From NCBI RefSeq assembly GCF_003385235.1, contig NZ_PQIA01000023.1, positions 62,001-126,000 on the forward strand: a stretch of 64,000 nt of DNA, written 5' to 3'. The stretch comes from Amycolatopsis circi (GTDB taxonomy: Bacteria > Actinomycetota > Actinomycetes > Mycobacteriales > Pseudonocardiaceae). Positions 15,036 through 23,730 of the stretch are shown piece by piece. A program made the translations under genes and the position numbers. The notes under the pieces were generated by a model, which had not been told where the DNA came from, searched no databases, and worked only from the letters and a program-made list of their open reading frames with translations. Numbering within the stretch: position 1 is the stretch's first letter; every line of letters starts with the position of its first letter.

Positions 15036-16293
15036 GCCAGCGCTCGACCTCCCCCTCTCGCCGGCGCAAGTCGAGTCGATGCGCGGGGCGAATGCCCGCG
15101 TGAACATCTGGTCGGGCGCCATCCGTTCCGGCAAGACCATCGCGAGTCTGTTGCGCTGGTTGATCTACGTCGCACACGCGCCCCGCGGCGGGCAACTCGT
15201 GATCGTCGGTCGCACCCGAGACTCGGTCGCCCGCAACGTGTTCGCGCCGCTGCAAGACCCGACCCTGTTCGGCCCACTCGCCGACCACGTCAGCTACACC
15301 GCCGGCGCGCCGTCCGGCTGGATTCTCGGCCGACAAGTGTTCGTGCTCGGCGCCTCCGACAGCAAGGCCGAGAAAGTCTTGCGCGGGTTGACATGCGCCG
15401 GCGCGTACGTCGACGAGGTCACCGTCGTTGCCCGCGAGTTCTTCAAGCAACTACTAGGCCGGATGTCAGTTCCGGGCGCGCAACTGTTCGGCACCACCAA
15501 CCCGGATACTCCCGCGCACTGGCTGAAACACGACTACCTCGACCGGCTCGCCGAGCTGCCCGACTGGCGCTCGTTCGCGTTCACCCTCGACGACAACCCC
15601 TCATTGTCCGCTGAGTACCGCGCGAGCATCCGCCGCGAATACACCGGCTTGTGGTTCCGCCGGTTCATCCTCGGCGAGTGGGTCGCCGCCGAGGGCGCCG
15701 TGTTCGACATGTGGGACCCCGACCGGCACGTCGTACCGTGGGCCGACCTACCCGACCTACGGCGACTGCTCGCCGCCGGCGTCGACTACGGCACCACGAA
15801 CGCAACCGCAGCGCTCGCGCTCGGCCTCGGCACCGACAACCGGCTGTACCTGGTTGACGAGTGGCGCCACGACCCCGCGCACGCACGGACCCGGCTCACC
15901 GACTCCCAGCTCGCCGCCGGCCTGCGGGAGTGGCTCGACCTCGACCACCACCCGCGCCAGCAGGGCCGCCCCGAGTTCGTCGTCGTCGACCCCGCAGCCG
16001 CGAGCTTCCGGGTGCAACTCCAGTCCGACGGCGTGCTCACCCAAGCCGCCGACAACGACGTCGCCTACGGCATCCGGACCGTGTCGAGCCTGCTCGCCGA
16101 GGACCGGTTGCGCGTTGCCGACCGGTGCCGGGGCTTCATCGCCGAGGTACCCGGCTACTCATGGGACGACAAAGCGACCGCCGCCGGCGAGGACAAGCCG
16201 ATCAAGATCGCTGATCACTCGCTCGACGGTGGCCGCTACGCCGTGACGACTACCGAGGCGCTCTGGCGGCCGGCGCTGGCTGCCGCCGCCTGA
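15028..16293 (+). CDS. Terminase large subunit, PBSX type
   Basis: A 421-residue packaging motor. ATPase motifs: Walker A SGAIRSGKT at 29-37 and Walker B GAYVDE at 125-130. The nuclease domain shows GVDYGTTN, the VVVDPAA strand and a C-terminal acidic DHSLDGGRYAV motif, as in PBSX/SPP1-type large terminases. The ATG at 15028 lies inside the small terminase end. The last 44 bases overlap the convergent gene 16250-16531. Confidence 0.92.
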   Translation: MGEPALDLPLSPAQVESMRGANARVNIWSGAIRSGKTIASLLRWLIYVAHAPRGGQLVIVGRTRDSVARNVFAPLQDPTLFGPLADHVSYTAGAPSGWILGRQVFVLGASDSKAEKVLRGLTCAGAYVDEVTVVAREFFKQLLGRMSVPGAQLFGTTNPDTPAHWLKHDYLDRLAELPDWRSFAFTLDDNPSLSAEYRASIRREYTGLWFRRFILGEWVAAEGAVFDMWDPDRHVVPWADLPDLRRLLAAGVDYGTTNATAALALGLGTDNRLYLVDEWRHDPAHARTRLTDSQLAAGLREWLDLDHHPRQQGRPEFVVVDPAAASFRVQLQSDGVLTQAADNDVAYGIRTVSSLLAEDRLRVADRCRGFIAEVPGYSWDDKATAAGEDKPIKIADHSLDGGRYAVTTTEALWRPALAAAA

Positions 16294-16531
16294 AAAGCGG
16301 GTACGCCTCCGGCTTGCCGTTCTTGTCCTGGACGACGGACCAGTCGACCATTTGCCAGCCCTGAGCCTCGATGGATTCGATCATCTCGGCCCATCCGGCG
16401 ATTGAACCGGACATCGTGTGTTGCGTCGCGGGCGTGTTCAGCCGCGGCGTGAACACGGTCCGACCTTCGGCGATCGCTCGGCCCGCTTCCTCGGCGACCA
16501 TGTTCGCCTTGGCGTTCTTGATGAATCCCAC
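16250..16531 (-). CDS. Small conserved actinobacterial protein on opposite strand
   Basis: A 93-residue protein encoded against the late operon between terminase and portal. The GTG at 16531 has AGGGAG 5 bases upstream. The sequence GFIKNAKANMVAEEAGRAI, then TPRLNTPATQHTMSGSI, then GWAEMIESIEAQGW and YPLFRR, matches a small family I recall as common in Streptomyces-like genomes, function unknown. Being expressed from its own promoter, it would be available in the lysogen. It overlaps the terminase 3' end tail to tail. Confidence 0.72.
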   Translation of the reverse strand: MGFIKNAKANMVAEEAGRAIAEGRTVFTPRLNTPATQHTMSGSIAGWAEMIESIEAQGWQMVDWSVVQDKNGKPEAYPLFRRRQPAPAARAPR

Positions 16532-16564
16532 GTTTCTCCCTGCTGTGGTGAAAGGGGGTGCGTC

Positions 16565-18163
16565 ATGCCGTCTTCGTGGCCTCCCCCGCCGTTCGACGAC
16601 GCGCACGCGCGTATGCGCGAGTGGGATGCCTGGTACACCGGTGATCCCGAGCGGCTCGTCGAGGTCTACACCGGCGAGCGCCGACGAGCCATTACACCTC
16701 GACTTCGCCCGTCGACCTACCGCGGCGGTCTGGTGGGCGGACTCGCCCGGTTCTTCTGGGGCCGTCCGATCCCCGTCGGCCAGACGCGACAGCGGTTGCA
16801 CGTGCCGCTCGCCGCGGACATCGCGACTGCCTCGGCCGACCTCCTATTCTCCGAACCTCCCCGCATCGTCGTCGACGACACTGCGGCGCAGGCTCGGCTC
16901 GACCTCGCGCTCAACTCGCCAGCGATGCACTCGCGGTTGCTCGAGGCGGCCGAGATCGCCTCGGCACTCGGCGGCGCATACCTGCGCGTGGTCTGGGATA
17001 CCGACGTAGCCGAGCACGCCATGCTCGACGCCGTCCACGCCGACGCCGCAGTGCCCGAATGGCGATGGGGCGAGCTGTCCGCGGTCACCTTCTACACGCG
17101 AGTGCGCGTCGACGGCCCGGCCGTGTGGCGCCACCTCGAGCGCTACGAACCTGGCCGGATCGTGCACGCGCTGCACGTCGGCACCGAGACCGAACTCGGC
17201 CGCACCGTGCCGCTCGACGAGGCCCCGGCGACCGAGTGGGCGTCGCCGCTGGTCGACGCCGAGGGCAGTATTGCCACCGGCACCAACCGCCTCGCCGCCG
17301 CCTACGTGCCCAACGTCCGCCCTAACCGCGTGTGGCGCGGCACCCCGCAGCTCGCGCCGCTGGGCCGATCGGACTTCGACGGGGTCGAAGGTCTCTTCGA
17401 CGCGCTCGACGAGGTCTACACGAGCTGGATGCGCGACGTCCGGATCGCCAAGGCCCGGCTACTCGTGCCCACCGGGTACTTGCAGGACAACGGCGCCGGC
17501 AAGGGCGCGAGCTTCGACGAGGACCGCGAGGTCTACACCGAGTTGAACGCGCTGTCGCGTGGCGGCTCGGACACCCTCACCGTCTCGGCGCACCAGTTCG
17601 CTATCCGGGTAGCAGAGCACCGCGACACCGCCGAGGACATCACCCGTACCGCGCTTCGGTCCGCCGGCTATTCGCTGGCAACGCTCGGCGACAACGACGG
17701 CGACGCCTCGATCACCGCAACCGAGGTCACCGCCCGCGAGAAGCTGTCGAACCGCACCCGCGACAAGAAGGCGCGCTATTGGGCATCGGGGCTTGCGCAC
17801 GTCTCCGCCGCGCTGGTCGAGGTCGACCGGGCCGTCTTCGGCGGCACGGCGACCGTGTCCGAGCTGCCGAAGGTCGAGTTTCCCGACCGGACGCAACCGG
17901 ACCCCGAAGCGCTCGCGCGCACAGTGCAGGCGCTCGGCGCGGCCGAGGCAGCCTCGACCGACGTGCGGGTGCGGATGGTTCATCCCGATTGGGACGACGA
18001 CCAGGTCGACGACGAGGTCGCCGCCATCCTCGCCGAGTCCGGCCGGACCGTGCCCGATCCGGCGACGTTCCGCGGGCTTGACCAGTTCCCCGACCCGCCG
18101 GCGCCCGGCGACAACAAGGTCGAGGGGGCCGCCGATGCCGTGGGAGCCCCCGCCCGGAAGTGA
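16565..18163 (+). CDS. Portal protein
   Basis: A 532-residue protein after terminase. The N-terminal RGGLVGGLARFFWGRPI and ADIATASADLLFSEPP segments and the EVTAREKLSNRTRDKKARYW stem match SPP1/phi-type portals of actinophages. It forms the dodecameric DNA gate at the head vertex. ATG 16565 has AGGGGG upstream; the 3' end overlaps the minor head gene by 29 bases. The C-terminal 60 residues are acidic and low complexity. Confidence 0.88.
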   Translation: MPSSWPPPPFDDAHARMREWDAWYTGDPERLVEVYTGERRRAITPRLRPSTYRGGLVGGLARFFWGRPIPVGQTRQRLHVPLAADIATASADLLFSEPPRIVVDDTAAQARLDLALNSPAMHSRLLEAAEIASALGGAYLRVVWDTDVAEHAMLDAVHADAAVPEWRWGELSAVTFYTRVRVDGPAVWRHLERYEPGRIVHALHVGTETELGRTVPLDEAPATEWASPLVDAEGSIATGTNRLAAAYVPNVRPNRVWRGTPQLAPLGRSDFDGVEGLFDALDEVYTSWMRDVRIAKARLLVPTGYLQDNGAGKGASFDEDREVYTELNALSRGGSDTLTVSAHQFAIRVAEHRDTAEDITRTALRSAGYSLATLGDNDGDASITATEVTAREKLSNRTRDKKARYWASGLAHVSAALVEVDRAVFGGTATVSELPKVEFPDRTQPDPEALARTVQALGAAEAASTDVRVRMVHPDWDDDQVDDEVAAILAESGRTVPDPATFRGLDQFPDPPAPGDNKVEGAADAVGAPARK

Positions 18164-20048
18164 TCCGGCCGACGTCGTCGAGCGGCTCGCCGCGGACATT
18201 CTCGCCCTGTACACGCAGGCCGAGGCGCGGTTGCTCGGCGACATCGTCCGTCGGGTCCGCGCCGGTCAGGACGTGCCCGAGTGGGCCGCGCAGAAGGCCG
18301 CCGCGGCGCGTGAGCTTCGGCTCGCCGCCGAGCGGATCGCTACGCAGGTCACCGGGCAGGCAGGCCAGGCGGCCGCCGATTCCGTGTTCGCCGCGTGGCA
18401 GGCCGGCGCCGAGCAAGGGCTCGCGCAGCTCGCCGACCTCGGCGCGCTGTCGCCCGCGCAGCTCGAGCAGCTCGCCGGCGTAGTGCCCGGAATGCAGGCG
18501 GCCGCCATCCTCGCCGCCGACCTCACCAGCCGACTCGAGGCGTTGCCGCTGCGCGTCTTGCGCTGGCAGCAGGATGCCTATCAGACGGCGGTCGCCGCCG
18601 CGGCGCCCGATCAGTTACTCGGTACCGGCACGATCCACTCGGCGCAGCGCGCCGCGTGGGACCGGCTCGCCGCGCAAGGCGTGACCGGGTTCGTTGACCG
18701 CGCCGGCCGCGACTGGAACCTCGCGAGCTACGTCGAGATGGCCGTGCGCACCGCGACCGGGCGCGCGTGGAACGACGGGCACCTCGCCCGGATGGCCTCC
18801 GCCGGCGTCGAGCTGGTCACGATCACCCGCTCGGCGCACGCTTGCCGACTGTGTACCCGCTGGGAAGGGCGGGTGTTGGCGCTGTCCGGTCCGGCCGGCG
18901 AGCGCCAGGTCGAGCACACCCTCACCGACGAGACGGTCACCGTCGACGTCGCCGCCACTGCCGAGCAGGCGCGGCTCGAGGGGCTCATGCACCCGAACTG
19001 TCGACATCAGTTCGTGCCGTTCCTCCCCGGGGTAACCAAGCTCGACGAGATCCGCGAACACGACGCCAAGGCCGAGCAGGACCGCGAAGACCTGCGCGCG
19101 CTCGAGCGCAAGGTGCGCCGGAACAAGCGCAAAGCCGCGGCCGCGCTCACCGACGACGAGCGCCAGACCGCCGAGCGTCGGGTGCGCGAAACACAAGCCG
19201 AGATCCGCGAACACGTGAAGCGGACCGGGCTCAACCGCAAGCGCTACCGCGAGCAAGTCAACCTCGGACACGGCGACCTCCGGGCCGCGGAACGTCGGCG
19301 CGACCAACTCGCCGACCAGGTCACCGGGGGCAGCGCCGAGCAGAACCGGCTCGACGCCATCGCCGCCGAACAGGCCCGCCGGCGCGAGGCCGAGCAGCTC
19401 GCCGCCGAGCACGCCGAGCGCCAGGCCACCGAACAGGCCGAGCGCGAAGCCTCCGAGGTGAACCTGCGGGAGCTGTCCGACGAGCAGCTCTCCGACCGGC
19501 TCGCCGAAGTTGGCGACGACGAGGACGCCGTCGCCGCAGTGCTCGCCGAGCTGGACCGGCGAGAAGCCGACCAGCAGTACGCCGACGCGGTCGCCGACGA
19601 CCCGGACGCCGAGAAATGGGCAGAGGTCGACCGACTCGTCGAGACCGGACTCGACTACGAACAGGCGTACGCCGAGGTGTTCGACAAGGACGTCGAGAAG
19701 ATGCGCCGCGAGGACGCTATCGCCCGGCTTCGGCGCGAGGGCTACACCGGCCGCGGGTTCGACGAACTCGCGCGCGCCGCGTACGCCGAGCGGCTCGAAC
19801 GCGACTACTTCGCCGCCGAGGCCGCTACAAACGGATTCCTGCTCACGCAAGAAGGCCAGCGCAACGGACTCGACACGCGGAACCTGTGGCGTCAGAACGA
19901 GAACTACGCCCGCCGTTGGGCATCCGACGAGCTAAAACAGTGGTGGGACGAAAACGGTAGGGTCACGTTCGACCAGTTCGCCGCCGAGTTGCTCGACGGC
20001 GGCAACGGAGAACGGTTCCGCACCGGGGGTGAGTCGTGGCTACAGTGA
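18135..20048 (+). CDS. Minor head protein (phage minor capsid 2 type) with long coiled coil
   Basis: A 637-residue protein. Residues about 1-180 are helical, 180-310 contain the minor capsid core (WNLASYVEMAVRTATGRAWNDGH, CRLCTRWEGRVL and MHPNCRHQFVPF with conserved Cys and His), and 310-470 form a highly charged coiled coil with Arg/Glu/Ala repeats. The C-terminal 150 residues are acidic and lack an evident toxin motif. It is injected or binds the portal in related phages. The final domain is unusually long. Confidence 0.82.
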   Translation: MPWEPPPGSDPADVVERLAADILALYTQAEARLLGDIVRRVRAGQDVPEWAAQKAAAARELRLAAERIATQVTGQAGQAAADSVFAAWQAGAEQGLAQLADLGALSPAQLEQLAGVVPGMQAAAILAADLTSRLEALPLRVLRWQQDAYQTAVAAAAPDQLLGTGTIHSAQRAAWDRLAAQGVTGFVDRAGRDWNLASYVEMAVRTATGRAWNDGHLARMASAGVELVTITRSAHACRLCTRWEGRVLALSGPAGERQVEHTLTDETVTVDVAATAEQARLEGLMHPNCRHQFVPFLPGVTKLDEIREHDAKAEQDREDLRALERKVRRNKRKAAAALTDDERQTAERRVRETQAEIREHVKRTGLNRKRYREQVNLGHGDLRAAERRRDQLADQVTGGSAEQNRLDAIAAEQARRREAEQLAAEHAERQATEQAEREASEVNLRELSDEQLSDRLAEVGDDEDAVAAVLAELDRREADQQYADAVADDPDAEKWAEVDRLVETGLDYEQAYAEVFDKDVEKMRREDAIARLRREGYTGRGFDELARAAYAERLERDYFAAEAATNGFLLTQEGQRNGLDTRNLWRQNENYARRWASDELKQWWDENGRVTFDQFAAELLDGGNGERFRTGGESWLQ

Positions 20049-20290
20049 CCGCCGAGCAAGTCCGCGCCGCCCGGGAACAGGGTTACGCCGCTGGCTACGG
20101 ACTCGCACCGCCGACGCCGAACCCTTACGCGCCAAGGCATACGCCCGAGTGGCTCGGCCCACGAACGCCGGCCGAGCGCGCCCACAAGGAGAACGCCGAG
20201 CGTGGGCCTCTCGCGCTCGCGCGTGTGTGGCGACTGGCATATCAGGACGGACAGGCCGCTTACGCGCGCGAACACTCCGAGACGAACTAG
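20036..20290 (+). CDS. Small hypothetical phage protein
   Basis: An 84-residue protein whose GTG overlaps the minor head gene by 13 bases, with CGGGGGTGAG upstream. It is hydrophilic and ends with a helix WRLAYQDGQAAYAREHS similar in style to its N-terminal AAREQGYAAGYG. Not recognised. It is the last rightward gene before the leftward pair 20296-20786, only 5 bases away. Confidence 0.5.
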   Translation: MATVTAEQVRAAREQGYAAGYGLAPPTPNPYAPRHTPEWLGPRTPAERAHKENAERGPLALARVWRLAYQDGQAAYAREHSETN

Positions 20291-20295
20291 TCGAC

Positions 20296-20568
20296 TCACT
20301 CGAGGCTGTTACCGCTTCCGGGCATACCTGCGCGCCACTGCCTGATCTCGGGCACGCGCTCGGCGTCCCACCCGGGTACGTCGTCGATCTCGACGTCTGG
20401 CTCAGGGAACGGGTGCAGCGAGTCGGCCGGGTACCGCTTGCGCCACTTGCTCACCGCCGAGCGGCTCACGCCGAGTCGCTCGCCGAGCGTTGCCGCTCCA
20501 ATGAAATGACGGCCGGGCGCCGCAGCTTTCTTCGCGGCGCCCTGCTTGGTGTCGCGTCGCCTATTCAC
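20296..20568 (-). CDS. HTH DNA-binding protein, possible regulator of a moron pair
   Basis: A 90-residue protein with a basic N-terminus and a MerR/excisionase-like helix-turn-helix (GAATLGERLGVSRSAVSKWRKRYP, about 24-46) followed by an acidic stretch and DAERVPEIRQWR. GTG start overlaps the upstream gene stop by four bases, so both are translated together. It may regulate the perfect 20-bp inverted repeat upstream of the pair. Confidence 0.68.
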   Translation of the reverse strand: MNRRRDTKQGAAKKAAAPGRHFIGAATLGERLGVSRSAVSKWRKRYPADSLHPFPEPDVEIDDVPGWDAERVPEIRQWRAGMPGSGNSLE

Positions 20569-20786
20569 GCGAGCACCGCCCCGCCGAACAGCTCATCGCG
20601 CACGTAGAACGACAGAGGGCCGACAGGTTCCGGCCACGCGAACGGCGTCGGCTCGGCAGCCGAGCGTTCGGCGGCGACCTCGGCGCACGCCTCCCAGATG
20701 TCGACCTGCCCCGGGACCTGGTCGGCGATGTGCTTGCGCATGGCCTCGGCCTCGAGCAGCGGCCCGACCTCGAAAAGTGCCTGCAT
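20565..20786 (-). CDS. Small hypothetical protein, first gene of leftward pair
   Basis: A 73-residue acidic protein (MQALFEVGPLLEAEAMRKHI..., DIWEACAEVAAE) starting at ATG 20786 with AGAGAGGA upstream. The frame is open to 20834, but that would run into the inverted repeat. It precedes the HTH gene and is probably transcribed from the promoter within 20805-20861. Function unknown; anti-repressor or toxin-type roles are possible but not shown. Confidence 0.55.
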   Translation of the reverse strand: MQALFEVGPLLEAEAMRKHIADQVPGQVDIWEACAEVAAERSAAEPTPFAWPEPVGPLSFYVRDELFGGAVLA

Positions 20787-20804
20787 TTCGTTCCTCTCTC
20801 CGAA

Positions 20805-20861
20805 TGTCCGCGTTGTTGACACTCTACGGGCCATTCGCAGCGAGTGTCAACAACGCGGACA
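20805..20861. promoter_or_regulatory. Perfect 20-bp inverted repeat with promoter elements
   Basis: Arms 20805-20824 and 20842-20861 are exact reverse complements separated by 17 bases. Each arm contains TTGACA, so a -35 element faces each way. Leftward, TTGACA (20851-20846) is followed after 18 bases by TAGAGT (20827-20822), a fair -10 for the leftward gene pair. The arrangement looks like an autoregulated promoter for genes expressed in the lysogen. Confidence 0.65.
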
Positions 20862-20921
20862 CCTTCGTTTCCTCGGCCAGGCGCCGAGTTTTCCCACCCC
20901 ACGACCGCCCAGGAGGCAACC

Positions 20922-21599
20922 GTGTCCGCACCTATCACCCCGGCCGGCGCCGCCGGCGCGCCCACTGGCGAACCGTCCGACGAACCGAACACAGCCGGCC
21001 AGCCGTCTACAGGTGAGCAGCCATCGGCGACCGGTCAGCCGAGCACACCGGCGCCGACCGATCCACCTGCGGCCGCGGACGAACTCGCCGCGCTCGAGCC
21101 GGCCACGCTGGCGAAGATGGTTCGCGACTTGCGCGCCGAGAACGCATCGGACCGCACGAGCGCGAAGACCAAGGCGGCCGACGAGGCGCGGCAGCGGCTC
21201 GCGCAGGACATCGGCAAGGCCCTCGGCCTGGTCGCCGGTGAGGATGACAAGGCGGACCCGGCGAAGCTTGCCGAGCAGGTCACCGCCGAGCAGCAGCGCG
21301 CCCGCGCCGCCGCGGTGGAGCTGGCCGTGTTCAAGTCCGCCGGCCCGCTCGACGCCGACCCTGCCGCGCTGGTCGACTCGCGCGCGTTCCTCTCCGCGGT
21401 CGAGCAGCTCGACCCGACCGCGGCCGACTTCGCCGACAAGATCGGCGCAGCGATTACCAAGGCCGTGACCGACAACCCGAAGTTGCGCACCGTCGGCCAG
21501 GTGCCGCCACGCAGCAGCGGGCAGCACGCCGGCGGGACCGGCGCCAAGCCTGCCGCGAAGTCCCTCACGGACGCCATTACCCGCCACTACGGCAACTGA
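20922..21599 (+). CDS. Capsid scaffold protein
   Basis: A 225-residue protein directly before the major capsid gene. It has a disordered Pro/Thr/Gly-rich N-terminus, a long charged helix with SDRTSAKTKAADEARQRLAQDIGKALG, and a basic C-terminus (HAGGTGAKPAAKSLTDAITRHYGN), the usual scaffold layout. GTG 20922 has a perfect AGGAGG 5 bases upstream. It transiently fills the procapsid and is removed or cleaved. Confidence 0.82.
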   Translation: MSAPITPAGAAGAPTGEPSDEPNTAGQPSTGEQPSATGQPSTPAPTDPPAAADELAALEPATLAKMVRDLRAENASDRTSAKTKAADEARQRLAQDIGKALGLVAGEDDKADPAKLAEQVTAEQQRARAAAVELAVFKSAGPLDADPAALVDSRAFLSAVEQLDPTAADFADKIGAAITKAVTDNPKLRTVGQVPPRSSGQHAGGTGAKPAAKSLTDAITRHYGN

Positions 21600-21619
21600 C
21601 CACATAGGAGAGTCACCCC

Positions 21620-22624
21620 ATGGCCGTCACTCTGGCCGAAGCGAAGAACAACGCACAGACCGACTACGACCCGGCCGTGATCGACGAGTTTCGGAAAGAG
21701 TCGGCGATCCTCGATTCGCTGATTTTCGACGACGTCGTCAACCCGTCCGGCGGGGGCGCGACGCTCACCTACGGGTACCGCCGGCTGATCACACAGCCGA
21801 CCGCGGATTTCCGCGCGCTGAACGCGGAGTACGCGCCGCAGAACGTCACTACCGCCCCGTTTTCGGTCAACCTGGCCGTGCTCGGTGGCGCGTTCGAGGT
21901 CGACCGGGTTATCGCCAAGGTCGGCCCGGCCGCGTCCGCCGCGGTGTCGCTGAACATGTCGCAGAAGATCAAGGCCGCGAACACCCGGTTTCAGGATGCC
22001 GTGATCAACGGCGACACTGCCGTCGACACCAACGGTTTCGACGGGCTCGACAAGGCGCTCGTGGGCTCGACGACGGAGTTTCGCGCCGGGCAGGTCACCG
22101 ACTGGACCGACTTCGACACCAACGCGCGCGCCGAGCACAAGGCGCTCGACGCCATCGACGAATTTCTGTCGCTGCTCGACGGCGCCCCGTCGGTGGTGAT
22201 CGGCAACGCGAAGTCGCTTGCTCGTGTCCGGGCAGCAGCTCGGCGCGCAAGCATGTACACCCGCGACCCGGTCGAGGGGCTGCTCGGCGTCAACGGCCGG
22301 CCCGTCGTGCGTGAGACCTACGGCGGGGTGCTGCTCGTCGACGCCGGCGCCAAGGCCGGCACGAACAACCCGATTGTGCCGATTCTCGGCCGGACCGTCG
22401 GAGGCACGGCCGCGACCGGACTTACCGACCTCTACGCGTACCGCGTAGGGCTCGACGGATTCCACGGCGTTGCGACCGTCGGCACGCAGCTCGTCGAGAG
22501 CTGGCTGCCCGACTTCACCCTCGCCGGTGCCGTGAAAAAGGGCGAGGTGGAACTCGGCCCGGTCGCCGTCGCGCTCAAGGCCACCAAGTCCGCCGCCGTC
22601 TTCCGCAACATCAAGGTGCAGTGA
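21620..22624 (+). CDS. Major capsid protein
   Basis: A 334-residue HK97-fold capsid protein. The position after scaffold, an AGGAG site before the ATG, and the sequence (VTTAPFSVNLAVLGGAFEVDRVI, MSQKIKAANTRFQDAVINGD, VNGRPVVRETYGGVLLVD, YAYRVGLDGFHGVATVG) are typical of actinophage major capsids. No prohead protease gene is seen next to it, consistent with scaffold-based assembly. Confidence 0.88.
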   Translation: MAVTLAEAKNNAQTDYDPAVIDEFRKESAILDSLIFDDVVNPSGGGATLTYGYRRLITQPTADFRALNAEYAPQNVTTAPFSVNLAVLGGAFEVDRVIAKVGPAASAAVSLNMSQKIKAANTRFQDAVINGDTAVDTNGFDGLDKALVGSTTEFRAGQVTDWTDFDTNARAEHKALDAIDEFLSLLDGAPSVVIGNAKSLARVRAAARRASMYTRDPVEGLLGVNGRPVVRETYGGVLLVDAGAKAGTNNPIVPILGRTVGGTAATGLTDLYAYRVGLDGFHGVATVGTQLVESWLPDFTLAGAVKKGEVELGPVAVALKATKSAAVFRNIKVQ

Positions 22625-22905
22625 TGCCACAACACACCATCAAAACCCCCGTCGCCGACTACACCGGCACCGTCGCCGGCGTCCGATTCACCGCCGGCCG
22701 CGGCGAGACCGGCGACGAAAACGCGGTCGCCTACTTCCAGCGCCAGGGCTACACCGTGACGCCGGTCGAGGACGACATCGAGCCCGACGAACACCCCGCC
22801 GACGACCCACCGGTCGATACCGCACCCGTCGACGAGACAGCGGTCGACGCCTCGCCGGCCGCCGACGGGGCGAAGCGCACCAACCGCCGCACGCCGGCGA
22901 AGTAG
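22624..22905 (+). CDS. Small acidic head-associated protein
   Basis: A 93-residue protein overlapping the capsid stop by one base (TGATG). The first 45 residues look folded (VADYTGTVAGVRFTAGRGETGDENAVAYFQRQGYTV), followed by an Asp/Pro/Val repeat tail and a basic end. Placement after the capsid gene suggests a decoration or head-completion role. Inferred from position. Confidence 0.55.
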   Translation: MPQHTIKTPVADYTGTVAGVRFTAGRGETGDENAVAYFQRQGYTVTPVEDDIEPDEHPADDPPVDTAPVDETAVDASPAADGAKRTNRRTPAK

Positions 22906-22907
22906 CC

Positions 22908-22951
22908 GCCGCGGTTGGTGCCCGCGCCCCCGACCGGGCACCGGCCGCGGC
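22908..22951. terminator. Nested stem-loop after capsid genes
   Basis: GCCGCGG (22908-22914) pairs with CCGCGGC (22945-22951) and GGTGCCCG (22917-22924) with CGGGCACC (22935-22942), loop 10 bases. It lies between the capsid pair and the connector genes and probably reduces read-through so that capsid protein is made in excess. No T-run. Confidence 0.55.
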
Positions 22952-22974
22952 TTCCACCGACGAGAGGGGGCACC

Positions 22975-23397
22975 GTGGCGCGTGTGTACGCGACCGCCGA
23001 GGACTACGCGAACTGGCTCGACCTCACCACCCCACCCGAAGGCATCACCCGGTCACTCGCGCGCGCGTCGCGGCTCGTCGACTGGCTGCTCGTGACCGCG
23101 GTCTACGTCACCGACCCGGCCGGATATCCCACAGACCCGGACAAGCGCGCCGCCGTGCGGGATGCCACGTGCGCGACCGTCGCATGGTGGGAAGACACAG
23201 GCGACGACACCGGCGCGGCCGCCCGCTACACCTCGACCGGCATCGGGTCCGTCACGCTGTCCCGCGCGAACACACCAGCCGCCGCGACCCCCGCCGGCGC
23301 GCAGGCCGCCCGCCTGGCCCCCGAGGCTATGCAGCTTCTCGCCGACGCCGGTCTCGGCGACGGCCCGGTCGAGCAGGAGGTCGCCCGGTGGCGGTGA
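22975..23397 (+). CDS. Head-tail connector (adaptor) protein
   Basis: A 140-residue protein, GTG with GAGAGGGGG upstream. ATAEDYANWLDLTTPPEGITRSLARASRLVDWLL is the helical start typical of gp6/gp15-like adaptors that bind below the portal. First of four small connector genes in the usual order (adaptor, stopper, tail completion, terminator). Confidence 0.72.
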   Translation: MARVYATAEDYANWLDLTTPPEGITRSLARASRLVDWLLVTAVYVTDPAGYPTDPDKRAAVRDATCATVAWWEDTGDDTGAAARYTSTGIGSVTLSRANTPAAATPAGAQAARLAPEAMQLLADAGLGDGPVEQEVARWR

Positions 23398-23717
23398 CCA
23401 TGCCGGCGTTCCTACTCCCGCACACCGTGACCGTGAAGCCCTACGCCGGCGCCGGCGCATACGGGCCGAGCTTCGGTCGGCCGTTCACCATCCGCCGCGC
23501 CTACGTCGAGGACCGGCGCCGCCTGGTCCGCGCGTCCGACGGCGCCGAGACCATCAGCGAAACGACCGTGATCACTCGGCCCGGCCCCTCGATTCCGGCG
23601 GGCTCGGAGGTGACCGTGTGGCCTGGTACGCCGGCCGCGCGCTCGGCGACCGTCATCACCTCGAGCACGTTCGATCACCCCAGCGCGCCGGCGCATGTCG
23701 AGATCACGCTCACGTAG
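23388..23717 (+). CDS. Head-closure (stopper) protein
   Basis: A 109-residue beta-rich protein: LLPHTVTVKPYAGAGAYGPSF, then RAYVEDRRRLVRASDGAE and SSTFDHPSAPAHVEITLT, the pattern of gp16/gpFII-like stoppers. GTG 23388 follows AGGAGG by 7 bases and overlaps the adaptor gene. Assigned from gene order and style. Confidence 0.66.
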   Translation: MAVTMPAFLLPHTVTVKPYAGAGAYGPSFGRPFTIRRAYVEDRRRLVRASDGAETISETTVITRPGPSIPAGSEVTVWPGTPAARSATVITSSTFDHPSAPAHVEITLT

Positions 23718-23730
23718 GGAGATACCCGCC

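Noticed and set aside
22621..22623. GTG as start for the small head-associated protein
   Set aside because: The adjacent ATG at 22624 overlaps the capsid stop in the usual TGATG manner and is the better start.
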